Assembly: GCA_947650365.1 (NCBI GenBank)
Contig: OX393553.1
Coordinates: 40,347,949-40,411,948, forward strand
From: Chamaelirium japonicum
Lineage: Eukaryota > Streptophyta > Magnoliopsida > Liliales > Melanthiaceae
Reading direction: 5' to 3'
DNA length: 64,000 nucleotides
Under the pieces are notes generated by a model. That model was not told the origin of the DNA, did no database searches, and saw only the letters and a list, made by a program, of their open reading frames with translations. A program made the translations under genes and the position numbers. This document shows, piece after piece, positions 29,900 to 38,896 of the stretch (its first letter is position 1; each line of letters starts with the position of its first letter).

Positions 29900-29902
29900 A
29901 AT
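29900..29902. other. Target-site duplication, left copy (AAT)
   Basis: AAT directly before CACTA. The 3-bp length is standard for CACTA elements. The partner is AAT at 42274-42276. Confidence 0.75.
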
Positions 29903-29914
29903 CACTACAAGAAA
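29903..29914 (+). repeat. 5' terminal inverted repeat of CACTA element
   Basis: CACTACAAGAAA. It matches the complement of 42259-42270 except for one G/A difference at position 9. Confidence 0.95.
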
Positions 29915-29923
29915 GAGGGTCTT

Positions 29924-30684
29924 TACCGACGGACATTATTATCACCGTCGGTAATAATACACTTTTTACCGACGGTGACTATAATATTCGTCGGTATTAT
30001 AACTTCAATTTTTTAAATTTTTTTTGCACATTTATTACCGACGGTCAAATATTATTCGTCGGTAAAAGTATTTATCCCGACAGTACATATATGTACCGTC
30101 GGTAAAATACTTTATACCGACGGCTACATAAAGTCCGTCGGTACAATGTCACGACGAAACTCAGGATAAAATCCAAGCCTCTGGAAAAAAATGGAACCCT
30201 GAGTTTCGTCGGCGGTTTTTACCGACGGAGGTTATATGTCCGTCGGTATAAATAATTATACCGACGAAAATTATATGGCCGTCGGTACGATACCGACGGT
30301 AAAAAATGTCCGTCGGGAAAATTGTCCCGACGAAACTCAGGGTAAAAACCGAGCCTCTGGAAAAAATGGAACCCTGAGTTTCGTCGGCGGTTTTTACCGA
30401 CGGACGTTATATATCCGTCGGTATAAATAATTATACCGACGGACATTATATGACCGTCGGTACCATACCGACGGTAATAAAATTTCCGTCGGGAAAATTG
30501 TCCCGACGAAACTCAGGGTAAAAACCGAGCCTCTGGAAAAAATGGAACCCTGAGTTTCGTCGTATAGGTTTACCGACGGATATGATGTTTTCGTCGGTAT
30601 AACGATTATTTGTACCGACGGTTATTATGTGTCCGTCGGTATAAATATTATTTATACCGACGGACTTAAACGTTCCGTCGGTAA
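29924..30684. promoter_or_regulatory. 5' subterminal repeat array
   Basis: Roughly twenty copies of ACCGACGG and its complement CCGTCGGT, often paired head-to-head as TTACCGACGG...CCGTCGGTAA hairpins with AT-rich spacers. In En/Spm-type elements such arrays are the sites bound by the element's DNA-binding accessory protein, and they also lie next to the promoter. The CpG-rich motif makes the array a likely methylation target. Short open frames on both strands here are by-products of the palindromic repeats. Confidence 0.85.
30152..30562. repeat. Three 176-bp subterminal repeats, each with a 16-bp-arm hairpin
   Basis: The motif CGACGAAACTCAGG starts at 30152, 30328 and 30504, spaced 176 bp. 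Each is followed by its complement ACCCTGAGTTTCGTCG at 30196, 30371 and 30547. The two later copies form perfect 16-bp arms with a loop of about 27 bases. The first copy has one arm mismatch. Between hairpins lie the usual ACCGACGG motifs. Confidence 0.85.
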
Positions 30685-30696
30685 AAACCCTAACCT

Positions 30697-30704
30697 ATTT
30701 AAAC
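30697..30704 (+). promoter_or_regulatory. Possible TATA box of the transposon gene
   Basis: TATTTAAA just inside the subterminal array and about 30 bp before a CT-rich leader, which suits transcription start near 30730. This is positional inference only. Confidence 0.4.
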
Positions 30705-30729
30705 TCCGCGCGATCCCCTTCTCTGTTCG

Positions 30730-30965
30730 ATCTGTTTCGATCTTTCCTGCGCGCCCCGCCCCTCTCTCTCGCTCTCTCTAAATCCGTCCCCCACCCCGGT
30801 ATTACTCGATCCTGCCCCGCCCCTCTCTCTCGCTCTCTCTCTAATTCCGTCCCCCACCCCGGTATTACTCGAATCGAGGGAAAGAGGAGGGGGTCCTGCT
30901 GGGTCGAGGGAGAAATCGAAAAGCTTCTGGGTGCCTCTTCCTTTCTGGTCTTGGCCGCTGACGAG
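30730..30965 (+). other. Putative 5' noncoding exon of the transposon gene
   Basis: CT-rich, GC-rich leader containing a roughly 61-bp tandem duplication (units from 30753 and 30814) with CTCTCTCTCGCTCTCTC tracts. It ends at a good splice-donor candidate, GACGAG|GTATGG (30965/30966). Maize En/Spm has this layout: a noncoding first exon whose long first intron covers the transposase frames. No convincing start codon with a continuing reading frame is present. The start coordinate is inferred from the TATA-like site. Confidence 0.4.
30753..30873. repeat. 61-bp tandem duplication in leader
   Basis: GCCCCGCCCCTCTCTCTC starts at 30753 and again at 30814. The second unit has two extra bases in its CT tract. 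Both copies end CCCCGGTATTACTCGA. Confidence 0.85.
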
Positions 30966-31004
30966 GTATGGGAGACGACCCATTTCTCTCTCTCTCGCTC
31001 TCTC

Positions 31005-31253
31005 TCTCTCTATAATGGTTGGTAATGGGATATGCAGTGCTTGCTTAGATGATGATCAGACATATAATGTAGGGTTTGCTACTTTGCATATGTGGATGGA
31101 TTTTCTTTTCACCCGATCGATATTTATTGGTAAATGCTCTCTTAAAATGTATTGTAGGGTTTGCTTGTTTGACAATGGTTTTTGCCCTTTAGGGTTTTCT
31201 ATAATTTTTTTTTTATTTTAATGTTGGTGAGCCGGATTCTATTGGGGTCGTTG
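31005..31253. other. Transposon interior without recognised gene
   Basis: Starts at the end of a second CT microsatellite (about 30983-31011), followed by AT-rich sequence. An open frame at 31012-31221 has no recognisable domain, and its hydrophobic end comes from T-rich DNA. I do not call it a gene. Confidence 0.6.
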
Positions 31254-31793
31254 CAGTTTGTATAATTATGTTATTGCTACCATGAATAGATTATGTTTGG
31301 AGTTGAATTTAATGTATTGGGTGATGGTATGTTCTTCGAATGTGATATTCGGTGTTCTTCGTTCGCTGATCCACCCTCCGAGTCCACTCGAAACTCGGCC
31401 GAGTCGACTCGACTCGGCTGAGTTTCGATTCGACTCGGTCCAAAACTCGAGTTTCGATCCGACTCGGCTGATTGAGTTTCGATTCGACTCGAGTTTTGTT
31501 GGGTTTTAGACGAGTTGTTGTGTCAGTTTGTATAATTATGTTATTGCTACCATGAATAGAATATGTTTGGAGTTGAATTTAATGTATTGGGTGATGGTAT
31601 GTTTTTCGAATGTGATATTCGGTGTTCTTCGTTCGCTGATCCACCCTCCGAGTCCACTCGAAACTCGGCCGAGTCGACTCGACTCGGCTGAGTTTCGATT
31701 CGACTCGGTCCAAAACTCGAGTTTCGATCCGACTCGGCTGAGTTTCGATTCGACTCGAGTTTTGTCGGGTTTTAGCCGAGTTGTCGTGTCTAC
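31254..31793. repeat. 270-bp tandem duplication with GACTCGA-rich minisatellite
   Basis: Two near-identical units start at 31254 and 31524, both with CAGTTTGTATAATTATG. The second lacks 4 bp (GATTGAG vs GAG), so later bases are offset by 266. The right half of each unit is built from short GACTCGGCTGAGTTTCGATTC-like repeats, with a further CGAGTCGAGTCGAG tail to about 31825. Open frames on both strands are artefacts of the duplication. Confidence 0.88.
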
Positions 31794-31853
31794 TCGACTC
31801 ATTAAGGTTTCGAGTCGAGTCGAGTTTTCGTGTTTTAATTAAAACATTGATTT

Positions 31854-31911
31854 TTTATATCCTATCAAAACTGAATTGAATGGGGGAATAGGGGGCAAAA
31901 TGTAGTTTTTA
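31854..31911. other. Unassigned transposon interior
   Basis: AT-rich with a GGGGGAATAGGGGG tract. No gene or repeat was recognised. Confidence 0.5.
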
Positions 31912-32042
31912 GACTAGGGTGAGCGTCGGTTTTGTCGGTCGATTTCGGTGTCGGTTTTGTCGGTTATATTTTTTTCGGTTTACGAAAAATCAAAACCGAA
32001 ACCGAAACCGAAATGGTCGGTTTTTGTCGGTTCGGTGTGATA
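31912..32042. repeat. GTCGGTTTT/AAAACCGA low-complexity segment, possible nested MITE remnant
   Basis: Starts CTAGGGTGAGCGTCGG, then runs of TCGGTTTTGTCGG, then the complement-like AAAACCGAAACCGAAACCG, then TCGGTTTTTGTCGG again. The internal inverted symmetry resembles the ends of small plant hAT-type elements. No clear terminal repeats or target duplication are visible, so the assignment is tentative. Confidence 0.3.
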
Positions 32043-32063
32043 TGAGGTATGCTAAAGCCATAA

Positions 32064-32282
32064 ATCTACTCGAGTGACAGAGATTTTTACGACATGGGAG
32101 ACAAGGATGCGGGGGTCGTCGATGATGATTTGGATGCATACCAGAATGATGAGATAATCATTGTCGACGCAGTGCACGACGAAAATGAAGATGTCGACAA
32201 TATAAACTGGACAGCGAATGCAGATCAAATAATAGAAGAGGGAAGCGATGAGAGTGACAGAGATGAGACAGAAAATGACTAG
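32064..32282 (+). pseudogene. Possible C-terminal remnant of CACTA transposase (TNPD/TNP2 tail)
   Basis: An open frame ends at TAG 32280-32282. From ATG 32094 it gives 62 residues rich in D and E, with no basic or catalytic region. Reading in from 32064, the frame begins IYSSDRDFYDMGDKDAG. From memory of the family, TNP2-type proteins end in a DUF4216 region followed by an R-D-x-Y/F-D-M turn and an acidic tail, which this resembles. No catalytic transposase domain is present upstream, where 31.9-32.04 kb is low-complexity. If correct, the transposase gene has been almost wholly deleted. It could instead be a chance acidic frame. Confidence 0.4.
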
Positions 32283-32389
32283 ACCGTATGTAAATCAAAT
32301 TGTTTCATATTTAAATCATACTGTTTCACCAATTCATATGTAAATCATACCGTTTCATATGTAAATCATACCGTTTCACCGATTTACGA
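32283..32389. repeat. GTTTCATATGTAAATCATA minisatellite, left of reverse array
   Basis: Three to four imperfect copies of a roughly 21-bp unit (GTTTCATATGTAAATCATA plus CT/CC). The same unit recurs at 33505-33670 on the other side of the 181-bp array. Confidence 0.75.
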
Positions 32390-33500
32390 TCCGACCGATT
32401 CACCGATTTAGAGTCTAAGAGTTGGAAAATCATAAGTTAGCGTGTTTCGGATATGAAATAGGTTTCGATTCGATCGGATCGTCATCGGATCGGCATCCGA
32501 TAATTCGAACTTGGAATTATTCCGTATTTCGGACTTGCGAGCGGGTTCTAATTGGATATTTGACCAAGTTACGCTCCGATTCACCGATTTAGAGTCTAAG
32601 TGTTGGAAAATCATAAGTTAGCGTGTTTCGGATATAAAATAGGTTTGGATTCGATCGGATCGTCATTGGCTCGGTATCCGATAATTCGAACTTAGAATTA
32701 TTCCGTATTTCGGACTTGCGAGCGGGTTCTAATTGGATATTTGACCAATTTACGCTCCGATTCACCGATTTAGAGTCTAAGTGTTGGAAAATCATAAGTT
32801 AGCGTGTTTCGGATGTGAAATAGGTTTGGATTCGATCCGATCGTCATCGGATCGGCATCCGGTAATTCGAAGTTGGATTTATTCCGTATTTCGGACTTGC
32901 GAGCGGGTTCTAATTGGATATTTGACCAATTTACGCTCCGATTCACCGGTTTAGAGTCTAAGTGTTGGAAAATCATAAGTTAGCGTGTTTCGGATATGAA
33001 ATAGGTTTGGATTCGATCCGATCATCATCGGATCGGCATCCGGTAATTCGAAGTTGGAATTATTCCGTATTTCGGACTTGCGAGCGGGTTCTAATTGGAT
33101 ATTTGACCAATTTACGCTCCGATTCACCGGTTTAGAGTCTAAGTGTTGGAAAATCATAAGTTAGCGTGTTTCGGATATGAAATAGGTTTGGATTCGATCC
33201 GATCGTCATCGGATCGGCATCCGGTAATTCGATGTTGGAATTATTCCGTATTTCGGACTTGCGAGCGGGTTCTAATTGGATATTTGACCAATTTACGCTC
33301 CGATTCACCGATTTAGAGTCTAAGTGTTGGAAAATCATAAGTTAGCGTGTTTCGGATATAAAATAGGTTTGGATTCGATCCGATCGTCATCGGATCGGCA
33401 TCCGATAATTCGAACTTGGAATTATATTCCGTATTTCGGACTTCTGAGCGGGTTCTAATTGGGTATTTGACCACTTTACGATCCGATTAACCGATTTAGA
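32390..33500 (-). repeat. 181-bp satellite, reverse array (about 6 units)
   Basis: Tandem units of 181 bp whose standard reading is on the - strand. ATGATTTTCCAACACTTAG complements end at 32614, 32795, 32976, 33157 and 33338, with a degenerate sixth unit to about 33500. The same satellite forms the long + strand array at 35454-41275, so the two arrays are inverted around the gene. Each unit contains a 68-codon frame that overlaps the next unit by 26 bp. This comes from unit uniformity and is not treated as coding. Confidence 0.93.
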
Positions 33501-33504
33501 GTCT

Positions 33505-33670
33505 AACTGTTTCATATTGTTTCATATTGTTTCATATTGCGAGCGGGTTCATATTGTTTTATATTGTTTCATATGTAAATCATACTGTTTCATATATAAA
33601 TCAAACTGTTTCATATTGTTTCATATGTAAATCTTAAATCTTACTGTTTCATATGTAAATTAAATTGTTT
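33505..33670. repeat. GTTTCATATGTAAATCATA minisatellite, right of reverse array
   Basis: Repeated GTTTCATATT and GTTTCATATGTAAATC units. A fragment of the 181-bp unit (GCGAGCGGGTTC, about 33539-33550) is embedded among them, so the two repeat types are intermixed. The last GTTTCAG forms the probable splice acceptor before the start codon at 33674. Confidence 0.75.
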
Positions 33671-33673
33671 CAG

Positions 33674-35374
33674 ATGGCATCACGGTCATATGTTCGTAGA
33701 GGCAGAGGCAGAGGCAGGGGTGGGGTAGCTCAGAGCGCTCCGGCTGCCACCCCAGGGTCCGAGGCTGAGCCGTCCGGATCTGGTAGTGCTGTTCCTCTCT
33801 CCACACCAGCTCCTGCTGTGGTCACAGCCTCCGGAGCTTCGAGCAGTGCTCAGCACTCGGCTGCAGCGTCTACGCCCACAGGTAATGTTTAGATCTAAAG
33901 TTTTATACATGTTGTAAATACTTCTTCAGTACTGATGTATATTTTATTTGCAGGGTCGACCAGGTACGTAGGCGACCGGGGCGTGACGACGGCCCGGCGC
34001 TTGTCGGCCTTACGCGAGCCGCTGTCCCTACAGTGGAGCGGCCATACCTTTGTGGGCGAGCATGCTTCTGACGCCGCCACGTGGGTCGGCATGATAGTAC
34101 GGGAGGAGAGGAATGCCCCGATTGTGGGGTTAAGGGGGTGGAAGAACATTGATGCATCCTATAAGGAGAGGATGTATCAGCAGTTTTTGGTACGTTAGTT
34201 TCATTAAAGCATTTTAGAATAATATCGTACTTCTTTATAATTTGATTTGATAAAATGACTTGTTTCTAAATTGATTTTACAGGAGAAATTTAAATGGGAG
34301 AACATGGAAACCGACACCCATCGGGAGGACTTGTGGAAGACGATGGGTGAGCGGTACAGGGATTACCGTCACGAGCTCTACAAGCTCTACGGTTACTTGG
34401 TCGGCCAGCCGGCTGAGGAGGTACAGGCTGCGGCCGGGACGAGAGACGCGCCACCGCTACACATTCTACAGTTTTTGGTCGCTCACTGGGCCACCCCTAG
34501 CTTTCAGGTATAATTTTAATTTTGTTGATTCGTACTTGTTTTAATGTTATACTAAAAATTTGTATTGATGTTTCAAAATTTAATCGATTGACACAGGTGA
34601 AATCTGCTGTAGGCAAGCAGAATAGAAGTGCCTCGACGACACCTGCTCCAGTGAAGGGGAGGACCTCCATGCCCCAGCTTGCCCAGCAGCTGGTAAATGA
34701 TACAAACATTGTTATTATTTAAAGCTCTATACATGTTATATTAACTCGTCTATTTATTTTATATGTCCAACAGACACAGTCCTTGGGCCACGAGCCTAAT
34801 AGGATTGACCTTTTTGAGGCCTCTAGGAGGCGGCGTATCGATGGGGCATTTCTGGACGACAGGGTTGCCTCGCAAGTGGTAAGTAATTAAATTACTGTTA
34901 ATATATTCTTATACATATGCCATAAAATATCATTGAATATCATTGGTTGTTTTTATATAGGAGAGGATGCGACTTATGGTGACCCCGTCGGGCGAGGCCG
35001 GCTCCTCCTCCAGCTCAGTATCTGTCGACTCAGCGATGGATACTGTGCTGAGACCTGCCACGCACGGCCGTGTCCTCTGTACGGGCCTTGGAGTCACGCC
35101 CTCCTCCTACTTTGGACGAGAGGGTATGCGCTCGAGGGCACGGGACACCCAGACCGGTGCTATCACTCAGCTGCAGTCTGCGCTAGACGCGGAGCGAGAG
35201 CAGAGGCAGGCCCTCGAGCAGAGGATGGAGGCGGAGCGAGAGCAGAGGCAGGCCCTCGAGCAGAGGGTTGAGGCGGAGAAGAAGGCCCTCGATGAGGAAA
35301 GAGAAGCTCGCAGGGAACTGGAGCGTAAATTTAATGAATTCATAAGCCGGTCTAGCGGTGGCTCATCCTCATGA
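33674..35374 (+). CDS. CACTA accessory DNA-binding protein, Transposase_24 (TNPA/TNP1-type), six exons
   Basis: Predicted exons: 33674-33881, 33954-34189, 34283-34507, 34597-34692, 34774-34878 and 34961-35374. All introns are GT-AG, 72-93 bp and AT-rich. Exons join in frame to 427 codons ending TGA. The N-terminus is RG-rich (residues 8-17) and then Ala/Ser/Pro-rich. Residues 70-290 match my knowledge of the plant En/Spm Transposase_24 family (PF03004): WSGHTF, GWKNIDASYKERM, KFKWEN, then NRS, then GHEPNRIDLFEASRRRR. Residues 360-420 form a coiled coil with two identical-phase 14-residue repeats (EREQRQALEQR). The family binds subterminal motifs and assists excision in En/Spm. No premature stop or frameshift is seen, so the gene may be functional. 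The ATG follows a TTTCAG acceptor, so coding begins at the exon start. Confidence 0.85.
35189..35272 (+). repeat. 42-bp in-frame tandem duplication in coiled coil
   Basis: GCGGAGCGAGAGCAGAGGCA starts at 35189 and again at 35231. The two 42-bp units encode 14 residues each (about two heptads), so the duplication lengthens the coiled coil while keeping heptad phase. Confidence 0.9.
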
Positions 35375-35453
35375 TCAGGTACTTACTAATCTTTATAATA
35401 TTAGCAAAAAATATGAATCTTACTAATTTGAGTTTTGATCATATTATCACACT

Positions 35454-35660
35454 TATGATTTTCCAACACTTAGACTATAAATCGGTAAATCGAATCGTAA
35501 ATGGTCACTCTCTCTCTCATGGTAATGATGTAGCCGGTAATGATGTAGCCTCTGTTTTTCTTTTAAATACGGAATAATTCCAAGTTCGAATTACCGGATG
35601 CCGATCCGATGACGATCGGATCGAATCCAAACCTATTTCATATCCGAAACACGCTAACTT
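35454..35660 (+). repeat. Interrupted first 181-bp unit with GGTAATGATGTAGCC doublet
   Basis: The unit starts normally (ATGATTTTCCAACACTTAG) with extra mutations. Bases from about 35504 to 35564, where CAAATATCCAATTAGAACCC is expected, are replaced by unrelated sequence with CTCTCTCTC and two copies of GGTAATGATGTAGCC (35521-35550). The unit then resumes at AATACGGAATAATTCC. Confidence 0.85.
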
Positions 35661-35841
35661 ATGATTTTCCAACACTTAGACTCTAAACCGGTGAATCGGA
35701 GCGTAAATTGGTCAAATATCCAATTAGAACCCGCTCGCAAGTCCGAAATACGGAATAAATCCAACTTCGAATTATCGGATGCCGATCCGATGACGATCGG
35801 ATCGAATCCAAACCTATTTCATATCCGAAACACGCTAACTT

Positions 35842-36738
35842 ATGATTTTCCAACACTTAGACTCTAAATCGGTGAATCGGAGCGTAAATTGGTCAAATAT
35901 CCAATTAGAACCCGCTCGCAAGTCCGAAATACGGAATAATTCCAACTTCGAATTATCGGATGCCGAGCCGAAGACGATCGGATCGAATCCAAACCTATTT
36001 TATATCCGAAACACGTTAACTTATGATTTTCCAACACTTAGACTCTAAATCGGTGAATCGGAGCGTAAATTGGTCAAATATCCAATTAGAACCCGCTCGC
36101 AAGTCCGAAATACGGAATAATTCCAACTTCGAATTACCGGATGCCGATCCGATGACGATCGGATCGAATCCAAACCTATTTCATATCCGAAAGACGCTAA
36201 CTTATGATTTTCCAACACTTAGACTCTAAATCGGTGAATCGAAGCGTAAATTGGTCAAATATCCAATTAGAACCCGCTCGCAAGTCCGAAATACGGAATA
36301 ATTCCAAGTTCGAATTATCGGATGCCGAGCCGATGACGATCCGATCGAATCCAAACCTATTTTATATCCGAAAACTTATGATTTTCCAACACTTAGACTC
36401 TAAATCGGTGAATCGGAGCGTAAATTGGTCAAATATCCAATTAGAACCCGCTCGCAAGTCCGAAATACGGAATAAATCCAACTTCGAATTATCGGATGCC
36501 GATCCGATGACGATCGGATCGAATCCAAACCTATTTCATATCCGAAACACGCTAACTTATGATTTTCCAACACTTAGACTCTAAACCGGTGAATCGGAGC
36601 GTAAATTGGTCAAATATCCAATTAGAACCCGCTCGCAAGTCCGAAATACGGAATAATTCCAGTTCGAATTACCGGATGCCGAGCCGATGACGATCGGATC
36701 GAATCCAAACCTATTTCATATCCGAAACACGCTAACTT
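35842..36738 (+). repeat. Five-unit block of 181-bp array, copy A
   Basis: The order of unit variants (ACACGTTAAC end; GATGCCGATCC unit; GAATCGAAGCG plus 7-bp deletion; AATAAATCC unit; AAACCGGTG unit) recurs at 37456-38353, about 1.61 kb downstream. This indicates a block duplication inside the array. Confidence 0.8.
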
Positions 36739-37455
36739 ATGATTTTCCAACACTTAGACTCTAAATCGGTGAATCGGAGCGTAAATTGGTCAAATATCCA
36801 ATTAGAACCCGCTCGCAAGTCCGAAATACGGAATAATTCCAAGTTCGAATTACCGGATGCCGAGCCGATGACGATCGGATCGAATCCAAACCTATTTCAT
36901 ATCCGAAACACGCTAACTTATGATTTTCCAACACTTAGACTCTAAATCGGTGAATCGGAGCGTAAATTGGTCAAATATCCAATTAGAACCCGCTCGCAAG
37001 TCCGAAATACGGAATAATTCCAACTTCGAATTACCGGATGCCGATCCGATGACGATCGGATCGAATCCAAACCTATTTCATATCCGAAACACGCTAACTT
37101 ATGATTTTCCAACACTTAGACTCTAAATCGGTGAATCGGAGCGTAAATTGGTCAAATATCCAATTAGAACCCGCTCGCAAGTCCGAAATACGGAATAATT
37201 CCAAGTTCGAATTACCGGATGCCGAGCCGATGACGATCCGATCGAATCCAAACCTATTTTATATCCGAAACACGCTAACTTATGATTTTCCAACACTTAG
37301 ACTCTAAATCGGTGAATCGGAGCGTAAATTGGTCAAATATCCAATTAGAACCCGCTCGCAAGTCCGAAATACGGAATAATTCCAAGTTCGAATTATCGGA
37401 TGCCGAGCCGATGACGATCCGATCGAATCCAAACCTATTTTATATCCGAAAACTT

Positions 37456-38353
37456 ATGATTTTCCAACACTTAGACTCTAAATCGGTGAATCGGAGCGTA
37501 AATTGGTCAAATATCCAATTAGAACCCGCTCGCAAGTCCGAAATACGGAATAATTCCAACTTCGAATTATCGGATGCCGAGCCGATGACGATCGGATCGA
37601 ATCCAAACCTATTTTATATCCGAAACACGTTAACTTATGATTTTCCAACACTTAGACTCTAAATCGGTGAATCGGAGCGTAAATTGGTCAAATATCCAAT
37701 TAGAACCCGCTCGCAAGTCCGAAATACGGAATAATTCCAACTTCGAATTACCGGATGCCGATCCGATGACGATCGGATCGAATCCAAACCTATTTCATAT
37801 CCGAAACACGCTAACTTATGATTTTCCAACACTTAGACTCTAAATCGGTGAATCGAAGCGTAAATTGGTCAAATATCCAATTAGAACCCGCTCGCAAGTC
37901 CGAAATACGGAATAATTCCAAGTTCGAATTATCGGATGCCGAGCCGATGACGATCCGATCGAATCCAAACCTATTTTATATCCGAAAACTTATGATTTTC
38001 CAACACTTAGACTCGAAATCGGTGAATCGGAGCTTAAATTGGTCAAATATCCAATTAGAACCCGCTCGCAAGTCCGAAATACGGAATAAATCCAACTTCG
38101 AATTATCCGATGCCGATCCGATGACGATCGGATCGAATCCAAACCTATTTCATATCCGAAACACGCTAACTTATGATTTTCCAACACTTAGACTCTAAAC
38201 CGGTGAATCGGAGCGTAAATTGGTCAAATATCCAATTAGAACCCGCTCGCAAGTCCGAAATACGGAATAATTCCAAGTTCGAATTACCGGATGCCGAGCC
38301 GATGACGATCGGATCGAATCCAAACCTATTTCATATCCGAAACACGCTAACTT
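37456..38353 (+). repeat. Five-unit block of 181-bp array, copy B
   Basis: Partner of 35842-36738, with the same order of diagnostic variants including the 7-bp deletion at the end of the third unit (near 37985). Private changes such as CTCGAAATC and GAGCTTAAATT in the unit at 37992 show later divergence. Confidence 0.8.
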
Positions 38354-38896
38354 ATGATTTTCCAACACTTAGACTCTAAATCGGTGAATCGGAGCGTAAA
38401 TTGGTCAAATATCCAATTAGAACCCGCTCGCAAGTCCGAAATACGGAATAATTCCAAGTTCGAATTACCGGATGCCGAGCCGATGACGATCGGATCGAAT
38501 CCAAACCTATTTCATATCCGAAACACGCTAACTTATGATTTTCCAACACTTAGACTCTAAATCGGTGAATCGGAGCGTAAATTGGTCAAATATCCAATTA
38601 GAACCCGCTCGCAAGTCCGAAATACGGAATAATTCCAAGTTCGAATTACCGGATGCCGAGCCGATGACGATCCGATCGAATCCAAACCTATTTTATATCC
38701 GAAACACGCTAACTTATGATTTTCCAACACTTAGACTCTAAATCGGTGAATCGGAGCGTAAATTGGTCAAATATCCAATTAGAACCCGCTCGCAAGTCCG
38801 AAATACGGAATAATTCCAAGTTCGAATTACCGGATGCCGAGCCGATGACGATCCGATCGAATCCAAACCTATTTTATATCCGAAACACGCTAACTT

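Larger units (their letters stand above)
1..29902. repeat. 23/28-bp satellite array, left block
   Basis: Continuous tandem satellite up to the transposon boundary. The usual 23-bp unit has core GAATTAGAATGGAT followed by linker CGTACGAAT. A 28-bp variant carries ACATTCGTGC in place of CGTAC. Common linker variants are CGTATG, CATACG, CGTGCG and CGTGCTAATG. Common core variants are GAGTAAG, GAAATAG and GGAATTAGGGTGG. Blocks alternate between strands, so the complement (GATCCATTCTAATTC) dominates many segments. No gene, RNA gene or unrelated unique sequence was seen. Because 23 is not a multiple of 3, three units (69 bp) give a repeating 23-residue frame. That explains all short open frames here. 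Confidence 0.97.
30966..33673 (+). other. Putative long 5' intron of the transposon gene
   Basis: Bounded by a GTATGG donor at 30966 and the acceptor TTGTTTCAG directly before the ATG at 33674. It contains the 270-bp duplication, the possible transposase tail and the reverse 181-bp array. Alternative internal acceptors exist (GTCGTTGCAG at 31247-31256), so leader splicing may be more complex. The interpretation follows En/Spm gene structure and lacks transcript support. Confidence 0.35.

Noticed and set aside
30219-30446. Overlapping open frames on both strands of the 5' subterminal region
   Set aside because: They are generated by palindromic ACCGACGG/CCGTCGGT repeats; both strands are open because the sequence is self-complementary.
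30699-31221. Open frames over the CT-rich leader and its complement
   Set aside because: Low-complexity CT/GA translation and a T-rich hydrophobic end; better explained as a noncoding leader and intron.
33686-34709. Open frames antisense to, or out of frame with, the six-exon gene
   Set aside because: Shadows of GC-rich exons. They do not respect the intron borders and have no recognisable domains.
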